Source of the DNA: an uncultured Pirellulaceae bacterium
Lineage (GTDB): Bacteria; Planctomycetota; Planctomycetia; Pirellulales; Pirellulaceae
NCBI GenBank assembly: GCA_937944405.1
Contig: CALDYR010000003.1
Location: forward strand, 26,633-90,632
DNA: 64,000 nucleotides
Direction of reading: 5' to 3'
The position numbers were made by a program, and so were the translations under genes. The notes under the pieces are model-generated. The model saw nothing but the letters and a program-made list of their open reading frames with translations. It did no database searches and was not told the origin of the DNA. Shown in pieces: positions 28,690-38,431 of the stretch (positions are counted from its first letter, which is position 1; every line of letters begins with the position of its first letter).

Positions 28690-31527
28690 GTGACTTCTTC
28701 CAACGAAAATTTCGACCCGTTAGTCGATTCTTTACCCAGTCGTTTCGTCGTTGGAATTGACTTAGGTACTACCAATTCTGCTGTTACCTACATTGATACC
28801 CAGCGATCTGATTGGGAGATCGGCGTGCTGTCGATGCCGCAATTGGTTGCCGTGGGTGAATTAGAATCGTTGGACACCCTGCCATCGTTTTATTACCAAC
28901 CGGCGGTGGCGAGCGAAACTGATTCTTTCGCGTTGCCGTGGGATAAGAAATCGCCTCGGTTCTGCGTGGGAGCCTATGCGCGCGATGAAACAGCGATAAC
29001 GTCGGGGCGCGGGATCGCGTCGGCCAAATCATGGCTGTGTCACGCGGCGGTGGACCGGACCGCTCCGTTGTTGCCATGGCAGGGGGCGGCAGATGTGAAA
29101 CGGCTTTCCCCGGTCGAAGTCTCCAGCAGCTACTTAAAACACATCCGTAAATCATGGAATCATCAATTTCCAGGCCACCCTTTGTCGGAACAGGATATCG
29201 TGCTGACGCTGCCAGCGTCTTTTGATGAAGTTGCTCGCGCGTTCACGATCCAAGCCGCTGCTGATGCTGGGCTGAAGCGTGTCGTGTTGATTGAGGAGCC
29301 ACAAGCCGCGTTCTACGCTTGGGTTTATAAGCACGCGAAAGATTGGGACGCCAAAATCTCTGTTGGGCAAAAGATTTTGGTCTGCGACATTGGTGGCGGC
29401 ACTACGGACTTCACCTTGATTCGTGTCCGCAAGTCCACCGGTGATCAGGAAGTTCAATTTCATCGCGTTGCGGTCGGCAATCACTTGATTCTGGGCGGCG
29501 ATAACTTAGATTTGGCCATCGCAAAATTCATCGAAAAAAAATTAGTGGGCGATGCCCATTTGTCACCAGCGCAATGGGACGTGTTGGTTGGAATCAGCCG
29601 CAACGTCAAAGAGAAGATGTTAGCGGCCGGCGACCGCCCTGCTGAATTTTCGGTCAGCCTACCTGGGATCGGTGCGCAGTTGATTGGCGGGAGTTTAACC
29701 ACTCAGGTTTCGCGCGCCGAAATTCAATCGTTGATTATTGATGGGTTTTTACCGGTCGTTGAACCGACGGAGAAACCGAAGACGCCTCAAAGCGGTTTTC
29801 AAGAGTTCGGGTTACCCTACGCCAGTGATTCAGCGATCACTCGGTATCTTGCTGATTTTTTAATGACGCATCGCAGCGCTGGAACCGATCAAGACGATGA
29901 TTCAGCCCATCCCGATGTTGTGCTGTTCAACGGCGGGTTTTTCGCGTCGCCGTTATTGCGTTCAACGGTGGTGGAACGCATCGAAGCTTGGTTTCGGGCA
30001 GGGCAGGGCGACGATTGGAGCCCTCAAGTTTTGGAAAACGATCGGCTCGATTTGGCCGTTGCGCGGGGGGCGGCGTATTACGGCATGGTGCGCCGTGATC
30101 AAGGCGTGCGCATCGCTGCCGCCCTGGCACGCAGTTACTACATCGGCGTTGGCGGTGGAAATGCGCTGTGCATCATGCCCGGAAGTGCGGAACCGGGGGA
30201 ATCGTTTACGCTCGATGAGAGGCAATTTTTGTTGACGATTTCTCAACCCGTCGAATTTCCTATTTACGTCTCCAGCGTTCGGTTGGCGGATAAGGTTGGG
30301 CAGGTCATTCCCTTGGACGAACAACAGCTACGACCGCTGCCGCCAATTCGAACGGTGCTGAAGGTTAAAAGCAAAAATGAAAAGCGCGACGTAGCGGTGA
30401 ATCTGCGGGTAGGGTTAACCGAAATCGGGACCATCGCGCTTTCCTGTCACGAGGTCGACAGTGAGCGCAGTTGGCGGTTGCAATTTGATGTCCGCAGCAC
30501 CACCCAAACCGACGTTATGGCTCATCAAGGAACTGGCGAAGTGGAGGGATTTGTGGACGACGCAACATGGAAGTCTTGCGCCGATGCGATCGCGCATGTT
30601 TTCCATACAGACGCCGATAGCCTCGATTTAGCCCCCAAAAAGTTGATGGAAACACTCAATACCATTTTGGACGCGCCGCGTGAGCAGTGGCCCATGTCCG
30701 TTTTGCGGCGGATTTGGGAGTCGCTGATGGAACACATGGAAGGAAGACGCAAGAGTGCATCGCATGAAGCGCGTTGGTTGAATTTGTTGGGGTTCTCTTT
30801 GCGTCCCGGATACGGCATGGCACTTGACGATTGGCGAGTCACCGAAACTTGGCGAAACGTGCGGAATAAATTAATACACCGTTCGCCTCAAGTCCAAACT
30901 CAAGCCCTGATCCTTTGGCGGCGTTTGAGCGGAGGTTTAACCGCCGGGCAGCAGGTCGCGATCGCGGCACCGTTGTTGGCCGCGTTACGGGCGTTCGCTA
31001 AACAAATGGCAGGCAAAACCGTCAAAGGCAACGCCGTTCCGATCAAACCCGAGGACTCCGTCGAGGTCTGGCGATTGTTGGGATCGCTTGAATTGCTACC
31101 AGTAAAAGACAAAATCGAACTGGGCGATTTGATACTAGCGCTGTGGAGTAGACCGAAACTCGCACCGGCACATGACGCGATGGCGTGGACGTTGGGTCGT
31201 TTAGGCCAGAGAGCGCCTCTAACCGAGGCCATTCAGTGTATCGTGGCAACTGACCAAGTTCAACGCTGGTTGGCGGTTTTAATCCAAGAAACCGATGCTT
31301 CACCATTGACTAAGTTGGCCGTGACGTTGATGGCGCGTAAGGTCAGTGATCGTTACCGAGACATTCAACCGTCAATTCGTGAAGACGTGATGGCGTGGTT
31401 GAGAAACCAAGACGCGGCTACTGCTTATCTTAACCTTGTTGAAGTCGGCGGTAGTTTTGACTACGAACAACGCGCCGAAGTATTTGGAGAATCGCTTCCC
31501 CCGGGATTACGTTTGTCGGTGCGATAG
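28690..31527 (+). CDS. Hsp70-family protein with long C-terminal extension
   Basis: 'VGIDLGTTNSAVTYIDT', 'LIEEPQAAFYAWVYK', 'ILVCDIGGGTTDFTLIRV'. About 330-aa helical C-terminal extension. GTG start. Confidence 0.93.
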   Translation: MTSSNENFDPLVDSLPSRFVVGIDLGTTNSAVTYIDTQRSDWEIGVLSMPQLVAVGELESLDTLPSFYYQPAVASETDSFALPWDKKSPRFCVGAYARDETAITSGRGIASAKSWLCHAAVDRTAPLLPWQGAADVKRLSPVEVSSSYLKHIRKSWNHQFPGHPLSEQDIVLTLPASFDEVARAFTIQAAADAGLKRVVLIEEPQAAFYAWVYKHAKDWDAKISVGQKILVCDIGGGTTDFTLIRVRKSTGDQEVQFHRVAVGNHLILGGDNLDLAIAKFIEKKLVGDAHLSPAQWDVLVGISRNVKEKMLAAGDRPAEFSVSLPGIGAQLIGGSLTTQVSRAEIQSLIIDGFLPVVEPTEKPKTPQSGFQEFGLPYASDSAITRYLADFLMTHRSAGTDQDDDSAHPDVVLFNGGFFASPLLRSTVVERIEAWFRAGQGDDWSPQVLENDRLDLAVARGAAYYGMVRRDQGVRIAAALARSYYIGVGGGNALCIMPGSAEPGESFTLDERQFLLTISQPVEFPIYVSSVRLADKVGQVIPLDEQQLRPLPPIRTVLKVKSKNEKRDVAVNLRVGLTEIGTIALSCHEVDSERSWRLQFDVRSTTQTDVMAHQGTGEVEGFVDDATWKSCADAIAHVFHTDADSLDLAPKKLMETLNTILDAPREQWPMSVLRRIWESLMEHMEGRRKSASHEARWLNLLGFSLRPGYGMALDDWRVTETWRNVRNKLIHRSPQVQTQALILWRRLSGGLTAGQQVAIAAPLLAALRAFAKQMAGKTVKGNAVPIKPEDSVEVWRLLGSLELLPVKDKIELGDLILALWSRPKLAPAHDAMAWTLGRLGQRAPLTEAIQCIVATDQVQRWLAVLIQETDASPLTKLAVTLMARKVSDRYRDIQPSIREDVMAWLRNQDAATAYLNLVEVGGSFDYEQRAEVFGESLPPGLRLSVR

Positions 31528-32102
31528 CGTCGATCACATCGACACGAAAAAAAATTTTGGGTCCCTTCTTAACTACCGCTTCAATGCGGGCCGATAATGG
31601 CTTGGCAGCCTTCGTTGGGAGCGATGTTGTTGGCTCCGGATTGGGCGCCATCGGGCGATTATTAAAAAAATTTCAAATTTTGCTGACTGGGCGCTGACCC
31701 AAAAATCGCTGTCTAGGCTGTTGACGTAGGCATAGTCGCTCTGGTAAATTAGCGCGGTCCGGAGAGTGCAGTGTTTTGCGTAAGCCGTCAACAACCGTCG
31801 TGTTAGTTGTTGAAATCGGACGTCTGCCACATACTGCAATCAAATGGATAACAGTCCGATGAGGGCTGTTTGGGTTTGTTTGCTGCCGGTTAGGCGGCAC
31901 CTTTTCTTGTGGTTTGTTAGGTTTTGATTTGAGGAGTTGGACGTCTGGATTTAGGCCCGTCGCAAGCTGACCTAGGTCATGTGAATCGCCGGATCCATCG
32001 CTTCCCCACCTCGAGTTTTAGCTCTTGGCAAAACACCATTTATCGTATTTCGCATGCGTATTTTATTGCGAAGTCCACCTTTTTTCTTATGGAAGTTTCA
32101 AG

Positions 32103-32873
32103 ATGAATTTGTTTTCTAAGTTTCGTTTTGGTTTTGCGGCCTTGGCCGTTGCCGCGATGTTGACGACCACCATGTCTTCAGCAGTGGAAGCCCAATCTAA
32201 GGGTAAGAGTAATGGTAAAGGGGCACGGGAACGTGCTATTGGCTTCTTTGCCGACGGCACGCTGTCGTTGAGTGAATTAACGCGGGCCCAGCAGGCAGAG
32301 TTTGCTCCTGTCGTTTTAGCTCGCGTGGTTGCCGAAAGGGAGCGTGTCGGCCAAGAACTCGATGCGATTACGGAGGCCGGCCAGGAGCTAATTGATGCTG
32401 GCGCCTCGAAAGAGGATTTGGAACCACTTAGAGAAGCTGGCAAACTAGTGGCAAGAGAGCTCGTCACTACTGTTAACCTCGCTCACTTTTTGGCCGGCGA
32501 GGTTCTCTACGGTGGTGCTCGATCCCCTAAGAAAGCATTGTCAAACCGTCAGTTAGTTGCCTTGGGCCAATCCGTGAAAGTGACAGCAATCGAGCAGCAG
32601 TTTGACCTCGAAGATTTCGAGACCGATGTGTCGGCAGTGCTGGTAGCGGTTCCCCCGCAACAGGCTGCCAATATTTATCTTCTGACCAGCAGTAAATTTG
32701 ACATCGGTCGATTGGTCGGCGCTGCCGGTAAAGAAACCGTCTCTAATGTACTTTTCACTTTGAAGCTTGATCATAGGAGGGTTCTTCGGGGCAGTAACAA
32801 GAGAAACTTGGTAAACCACGCCCAGAGGTTCGTGACCCGCTTCCTCCGTCGAGAATTTGGACAGACCCCTTAG
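32103..32873 (+). CDS. Secreted hypothetical protein
   Basis: Signal peptide 'MNLFSKFRFGFAALAVAAMLTTTMSSAVEAQ' and an intact ORF. Confidence 0.65.
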   Translation: MNLFSKFRFGFAALAVAAMLTTTMSSAVEAQSKGKSNGKGARERAIGFFADGTLSLSELTRAQQAEFAPVVLARVVAERERVGQELDAITEAGQELIDAGASKEDLEPLREAGKLVARELVTTVNLAHFLAGEVLYGGARSPKKALSNRQLVALGQSVKVTAIEQQFDLEDFETDVSAVLVAVPPQQAANIYLLTSSKFDIGRLVGAAGKETVSNVLFTLKLDHRRVLRGSNKRNLVNHAQRFVTRFLRREFGQTP

Positions 32874-32949
32874 GCTTAATTTCTCGCCTTTGTTGGTTCG
32901 ACCGTAGTGCTGCTCAACTGTAAAACTGCTGGTCGTGCAAATGAAATTA

Positions 32950-32991
32950 GGGGGCACAGCGGCACGGAACTTTGGGCCGTGCCGTTCCCCC
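32950..32991 (+). terminator. Stem-loop, probable terminator
   Basis: ggggg...cggcacgg-aactttggg-ccgtgccg...cccc downstream of 32103..32873. Confidence 0.5.
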
Positions 32992-33611
32992 ATCTCTATT
33001 AGCAGCGGTTCACCTGCCTATTTGATTTGGGCTCTTTCGGTGTCACCCGTTATTCTTCGTCAGTGTGTCGCGCGAGATTTCTGTGTGGTTTGTTGGTTTG
33101 TTTCCGCCAAGCAAATTTTCCAACGCCAATTTTGGCGGACTCGCCGTCAGGGTAAATCTATGTTTTGCTCTGGTCATTAGCAAGTGTGACCATTGGCAGG
33201 CGCGTGAACGTTACTATTTCTTTCGTTCTTCCCCCGACTTTGTTGTTCCCAGTGCGCCAAGGCTTGCCTTTTGTGGTGGCTGTGGTGAGATTGGTCCGAA
33301 TTCCGTGAATTCACCCAACGGGAATTCGGACAAATCCTGTTACCGTTTCGGAGCTTGCCATGAAAATCCGAATCCGGGAAGATCGGTTTCTTTTAATGGG
33401 AGCATCGGAGCCTCGCTTGGGAAGCTCAAGTTAACCCTGCAGCGTTAGCGTCTCCCCCCGCAGTGTTTTTAATCTCGACGAACAAAGTTGTTCATTCACT
33501 TTGAGCTGCGCCCCATCTTTAGTAACGCTGGGGAAATCATTTGGAGATTGAGTTGACGACTCGTTTTTGTGGGCCTTTTTATATTTAACCGTTAACCGGC
33601 AGAAGTGAGTG

Positions 33612-33755
33612 TTTTTTTTAACGCCTCCAACACGTATGCGTGTCAGCTAACGATTACACGAAAGAAAATCGCTGCGTGAAAACGCCGAACTCATTAAGGC
33701 CGCGATCTCTAGTTGACCTCAACAATTCGTTTCAGAGAGGGGAGGGGAGAGCGGA
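33612..33755 (+). promoter_or_regulatory. Second copy of the candidate leader element, upstream of the PEP-CTERM gene
   Basis: caacacgta...tgaaaac.ccg...cgcgatc.cta.ttg shared with 4554-4642. Confidence 0.4.
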
Positions 33756-34240
33756 GACTGGCTAATTATCTGGCCCCTGCGTCTACCATTGCTTGGAAAA
33801 GACGAGCTTTGGGCGCCACTTGGTTTGGCAAAGTTCCTTCCTTTATCCCCTCACGATCCCAACAGCCGCCTTCTAAGGTTTCTTTGAGGCTGGAGGATGG
33901 TTCAGGTTTCAGGTTAACGGAGAGAAGGTTTTCAACTTTACGTGGCCAAATGGTAGCTGAAAACACGTATTTACATTTATCGGGACAGTGACTTTTACTC
34001 TGGTCACGTAGACCTGACGGAAGGGATGGCCTTCTATTTGGGAATGTAATCAACAGACGTTGAACGGTTGGACGTCATCGGTCGACGTTAGGCGATCGAG
34101 TGCAGGCGACGTGCCGGGGATGGTTTTGTCGGCTTGTTGTTTTGAGTTCGCCTTTTTGGGACTGTTGTTTTTTTCATGGGTTGTTTTTTTGGTTACGAAA
34201 TAACTCTTCAACTTTTGTTAGACCTCAAAGGAAATGTTTT

Positions 34241-35032
34241 ATGAAACTTCACCGTATCATCGCCTTTGCAGTGGCGCTGTATTTTGCCCCTGCTATCGCC
34301 TTTTGTCAGGACACCACGTTATCTTTTAGCGGTACCATTGGGGCGTCGGCTGGGACTTTACGTGATTCCGGCGGCTTTAACGATGCTCCTTCAGCGCTCT
34401 CGGATCTTGAAGGGCAAGCTTTTTCATTCAACTTTAGTTACGATCCGGCATTGGCCGATTTGAACGTCCGGTCTGGTGTAGGGAATTTCGTGGGTCTATC
34501 CACCGCTGACGTTATGTTTGGTGCAAACACGCTGGGTTTGGTTAGTACTGGCGGAGCCAACGGCCAAATTGAAGTCAACAACGATGGGGAAGGCCGTCCT
34601 CTCGGTAGCATCGCTGATCGTTATTTCGTAACGCTTACTCCCAGTAATACGGTGCTGACTGACCCGGCGGGTGTCTTTGACGACTTCGATACTGTCCAAT
34701 TTCAATTGATTCTGGAAGACTCCAGTGGGAATCTTTTCGATAGCGATTCATTGGTCAATGACGCTTTTCTGTTGCAGGATTTGAGTAATTTCAATATCGC
34801 GTTGGCCAATTTTGAATTCCAAAACGCCGCGGGCACCGAAGGTGGAACATTGCTGGTTGATTTGCAAGACACCTCCGGAGGCCTTTTAAGCACCAGTCGG
34901 AGGGCTTTCGCGCTCAATACCTTCTTTCCTGGAAGCATCGTCGCGGTTCCTGAACCGTCTACCGGCGTTGCCTTTTTTGCCGTCGTGGGTTTGATGGCGG
35001 TGCGGCGGCGTCGACGAGCGTTTGCAGTGTAA
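34241..35032 (+). CDS. PEP-CTERM sorting-domain protein
   Basis: Signal peptide 'MKLHRIIAFAVALYFAPAIAFCQ' and C-terminal 'VPEPSTGVAFFAVVGLMAVRRRRRAFAV'. Confidence 0.9.
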   Translation: MKLHRIIAFAVALYFAPAIAFCQDTTLSFSGTIGASAGTLRDSGGFNDAPSALSDLEGQAFSFNFSYDPALADLNVRSGVGNFVGLSTADVMFGANTLGLVSTGGANGQIEVNNDGEGRPLGSIADRYFVTLTPSNTVLTDPAGVFDDFDTVQFQLILEDSSGNLFDSDSLVNDAFLLQDLSNFNIALANFEFQNAAGTEGGTLLVDLQDTSGGLLSTSRRAFALNTFFPGSIVAVPEPSTGVAFFAVVGLMAVRRRRRAFAV

Positions 35033-35103
35033 TGATGCAACATGCATCGGCTTATGTTTTCGTAGGGAATACGCAAAAAATCACGCATTAAGTCTGGCCC
35101 GTT

Positions 35104-35129
35104 CCCCGCCGCTGGCATCAGCGGCGGGG
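35104..35129 (+). terminator. Terminator-like stem-loop after the PEP-CTERM gene
   Basis: Perfect 11-bp stem ccccgccgctg-gcat-cagcggcgggg. Confidence 0.68.
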
Positions 35130-35591
35130 TTGATTGTGATTCGATAGCATTCAAGTTATTCGAGGCCCCCTTATTTTCGGCGCTGAAAAAAATGCAGGAG
35201 GCAATCGCATCGGGGCGAGAGCCAAGACGCAATGTGCGTTGCGTTTCCTTGGTTTTGGCTGCGTCCTGTCACCTTCCGGTTTACAATGCCCTCCCGGTTT
35301 TATTAAATGCGGGTGTGAGTCTGCCAATTTGTGTCGGCACGAAGAGATTGGCTTGGCTTGGGTTGGTTTAGAACGGTTGTTTGAGATAGATGACGAATAT
35401 CTTGGGTGGCCCGCTTCAAGCTTGTTTTGCTCCGTCCGTTAAGGCTGTTGGGCGTGCCTACATTTCGGTTTTTTTAGGGGGACTCCGGCCTGTTTGCGGG
35501 GTATGTTTTTCAGAATAAAAAGTGTGAAAAATTGAATTGCCGGGGCGCGATGTGAACTAAACTTTCAGTTTACCCACCTTTTTTTGAAAGC

Positions 35592-37463
35592 ATGATGATG
35601 GTAGCGAGGAACTTTATAAAATCGACTGCGTTGACTTTGCTGTCGTGCATGGCCGTCGGCGTCTCTGCCAACGCTCAGGTGCCGTTTAAACCTAACGTGG
35701 TAGTGTTTTACGCCGATGATGTCGGCATTGGAGACATCTCGGCCTACCGAGGGTTGGGCGGTGCGAACACGCTCAGCAGTACTCCAAACATTGATGCGTT
35801 AGCCAACGATGGCATGATTTTTACCGACGCCCACAGCGCCGCCAGCCTCTGTGCGCCATCGCGGTACAGTTTGTTGACGGGGAATCTGCCGCCGCGTGGC
35901 CGATTGTTTCGTGGGCAGTTCAGTGCGGGCGGCGAGTTCCAAATTTTGCCCGGTCAAAAGACGACCGGCAACCTTTTCCAAGACGCCGGTTACAACACCG
36001 GGTTTATTGGAAAAGTTCATTTAGGCGGTGGTTATTCTGATTCGACCGGGGCCCCTTACGTGGCAACGAACTTCGCCACTAATTCTCAGCGAAGACCGGG
36101 GTTGTTGTTTGTGGATTGGATGCGCGGATTTCGCACCAGCGTCAACGACATCGGTTTCAATTACTCATTCATCTCGCATGACGGCATCCAAAGCTCACCC
36201 TACATCTACTTTCAAAACAACCGACCCATCGATCGTTTGAGGTTCGAGGGCGGTCGTTGGCGTTGGGGACTGGCGACCCGCAACAGAGCTGTTGTGTTTG
36301 ATCAAGATTTTATTGACAACCGTTTGCTTGGTGGAGAAATCGAGTCGCCCGACCGTGGTAATAACTCAACTGTTGGGTGGCCCTACTGGGACTCAAGCAA
36401 GACAGGGCAGGTCTACACGCAAGCCGCTCTCGGGTTTATCAGGCGGCATGCACGAGCAGATTCGGGCGCCCCGTTTTACATGCATTTCGCCTCGCAGGCG
36501 GTGCACTCTCCGCATACGCCAGACGAACGATTCTTTGGGCGACGGGTTGCCGGAGTCGAACGCACACCGCACTTGGATATGGTGCGCGAAATGGATTTGC
36601 AGGTCAAAGTGATTATTGACGAGCTCAAAGCTCAAAACCTATTTGACGATACGGTCTTCATTTTTACCAGCGATAATGGCGGGCTCCGTTTCAGCGCTGG
36701 GGCCGGGCACGAAACCTCTGGAATTTACAACGGTACTAAAGGTAGCGCGCTTGAAGGCGGACATCGAATTCCGTTTATCGTGCGTTGGACCAGAAGAAAT
36801 GGAAATTTTGTGACCCCACGGGGCTCCGTTTGTGAAGAAGCCGTTTCACAAATGGATTTGTTCGCTACTTTTGCCGATCTTTTGAGCACGCCTCAAAACC
36901 GAGAGCAAGGGCTAGATTCGACCAGTATTCTTCCGTACTTTCTAGGTGATTTCAATACATTGTTGAGGCGAACATTGATCACCTTAGCATCGGAGCTTTT
37001 CAGTGGACCTAACGCGGGGCAGCCGTCGTACACGTTTCGATTTGCACGTTCCGGCGTGAAGATCATTGCCAGCGTAGACGAACCCAGCAGCGAAGAAAGT
37101 ATCGCGCAAGGCGCTGCGGTTAACTTGGTCGCACCCGATGGCATTCGCGCGTTCTACAATTTGTCCAGCGATGTTGAAGAATCCAACGACCGTTTGAGTG
37201 AGTTGGACGCTGAACGACGGGCCAGATTTTTAACTGCACTTACGCGTCGAATTGTTCCCCGTGGGCTTAACACGAGCGGACGGTCAACACTCCAACAGGA
37301 TGCCGACGGCGATGGCCTGTTCGATTATTGGGAGAGGATAGCGTCGGGAGATTTGTCGACCTTTGGCCCCAGTGTCTTCACGTCTAATAACGACACCGAT
37401 GGAGATGGGTTAAGTGATTTCGAGGAGTATGTCCGTCGGTCAAACCCAAGCGTGGCTGATTAG
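35592..37463 (+). CDS. Secreted sulfatase (FGly type) with C-terminal Ca-binding/TSP3-like repeats
   Basis: 'PNVVVFYADDVGIGDISAYRG', CXPXR motif 'LCAPSRYSLLTGN', 'FTSDNGG'; C-terminal 'DADGDGLFDYWE', 'DTDGDGLSDFEEYVR'. Confidence 0.92.
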   Translation: MMMVARNFIKSTALTLLSCMAVGVSANAQVPFKPNVVVFYADDVGIGDISAYRGLGGANTLSSTPNIDALANDGMIFTDAHSAASLCAPSRYSLLTGNLPPRGRLFRGQFSAGGEFQILPGQKTTGNLFQDAGYNTGFIGKVHLGGGYSDSTGAPYVATNFATNSQRRPGLLFVDWMRGFRTSVNDIGFNYSFISHDGIQSSPYIYFQNNRPIDRLRFEGGRWRWGLATRNRAVVFDQDFIDNRLLGGEIESPDRGNNSTVGWPYWDSSKTGQVYTQAALGFIRRHARADSGAPFYMHFASQAVHSPHTPDERFFGRRVAGVERTPHLDMVREMDLQVKVIIDELKAQNLFDDTVFIFTSDNGGLRFSAGAGHETSGIYNGTKGSALEGGHRIPFIVRWTRRNGNFVTPRGSVCEEAVSQMDLFATFADLLSTPQNREQGLDSTSILPYFLGDFNTLLRRTLITLASELFSGPNAGQPSYTFRFARSGVKIIASVDEPSSEESIAQGAAVNLVAPDGIRAFYNLSSDVEESNDRLSELDAERRARFLTALTRRIVPRGLNTSGRSTLQQDADGDGLFDYWERIASGDLSTFGPSVFTSNNDTDGDGLSDFEEYVRRSNPSVAD

Positions 37464-38431
37464 TAATCACTGATCGTGTAACGCGTTTGGAAATCAGAAG
37501 AAAACGTGCGGGATAGCGACTGGGGAACGTCCGGTCCCTGTCCCGGCTACTTCACACATTACGATTAGACGTGGTCATGCCTCCGGTTGCAGATCAAAAA
37601 TCGTGCAGACTTAAAAGCGTTAAGGGGGGTGCAAATGCCTGCCCGAATTCTGATGCAATTTCATCGACGTCCTAAATCGTACACAACGTCGACTCTCTAG
37701 CCCACAACAGTTGAGGACAGCGGTTGGACAGTGTCCAGTCGCCGCCCCCGACTTCTTACTGCGTCGCGCTGACGTGGTCATGCCCCTGACCGCCGATCAA
37801 AAAGCGTTGAGAGCAATTCAGACTTCTGCCTGAAATTTTATCGCCGTTCTAAATCAGAAAAATGCGGCCGTTGAACTTCCTGTTGCGTTAAAAAGTGTGG
37901 TGGCTTTATCGTCGAAAGGCGAAAATTACGAAGTTCGTGAGGCCCCTTTTTAGAATTGAATCCGCGACAAGGGGGGCGACTGGCTCCGTTGCTTATGAAA
38001 CTCGGAAACCACGTTGCGGCTGTCTCTTTGAGTTGAGACGCGTCGCGGGGGGAGGGGGAACCAATGAAAAGCTGGAGACTCGGCCATAGCTGATTGTCTA
38101 ATGGGCCGTATGTGCCCGCAGAGGGCCCTCCAATTTGTTTTTTTTTCACTCTTCTTTGGAAAATGGGGCAAATTTTGTTGCTATGACCGTCACATTGCTT
38201 ATTCTCGTTATTAGGTCGCTCACATTTTACGCGCGATAACGGCCAATAAGGGTCGTTAACGTAATCGTGGCTTCATTCGATGGAGCACAGTTGTTTTTTA
38301 GACCGATACACACAGCGGGACCAATTGAGACGTCGACTCGCTAACCAGAGTCAATCCTGCTCTTTTTTATACAATAGCGTTGTCCAAGCTAATATTTCAA
38401 CGCTCATACTTTTTTACCTGAGGAGTCCGGT

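Noticed and set aside
33713-33991. 92-aa ORF after element copy B
   Set aside because: Translation has no recognisable domain or homology pattern; likely non-coding.
37914-37945. Third copy of the NusG-leader-like element
   Set aside because: Only about 24 nt align convincingly (about 16 matches); too weak to annotate, mentioned only as a lead.
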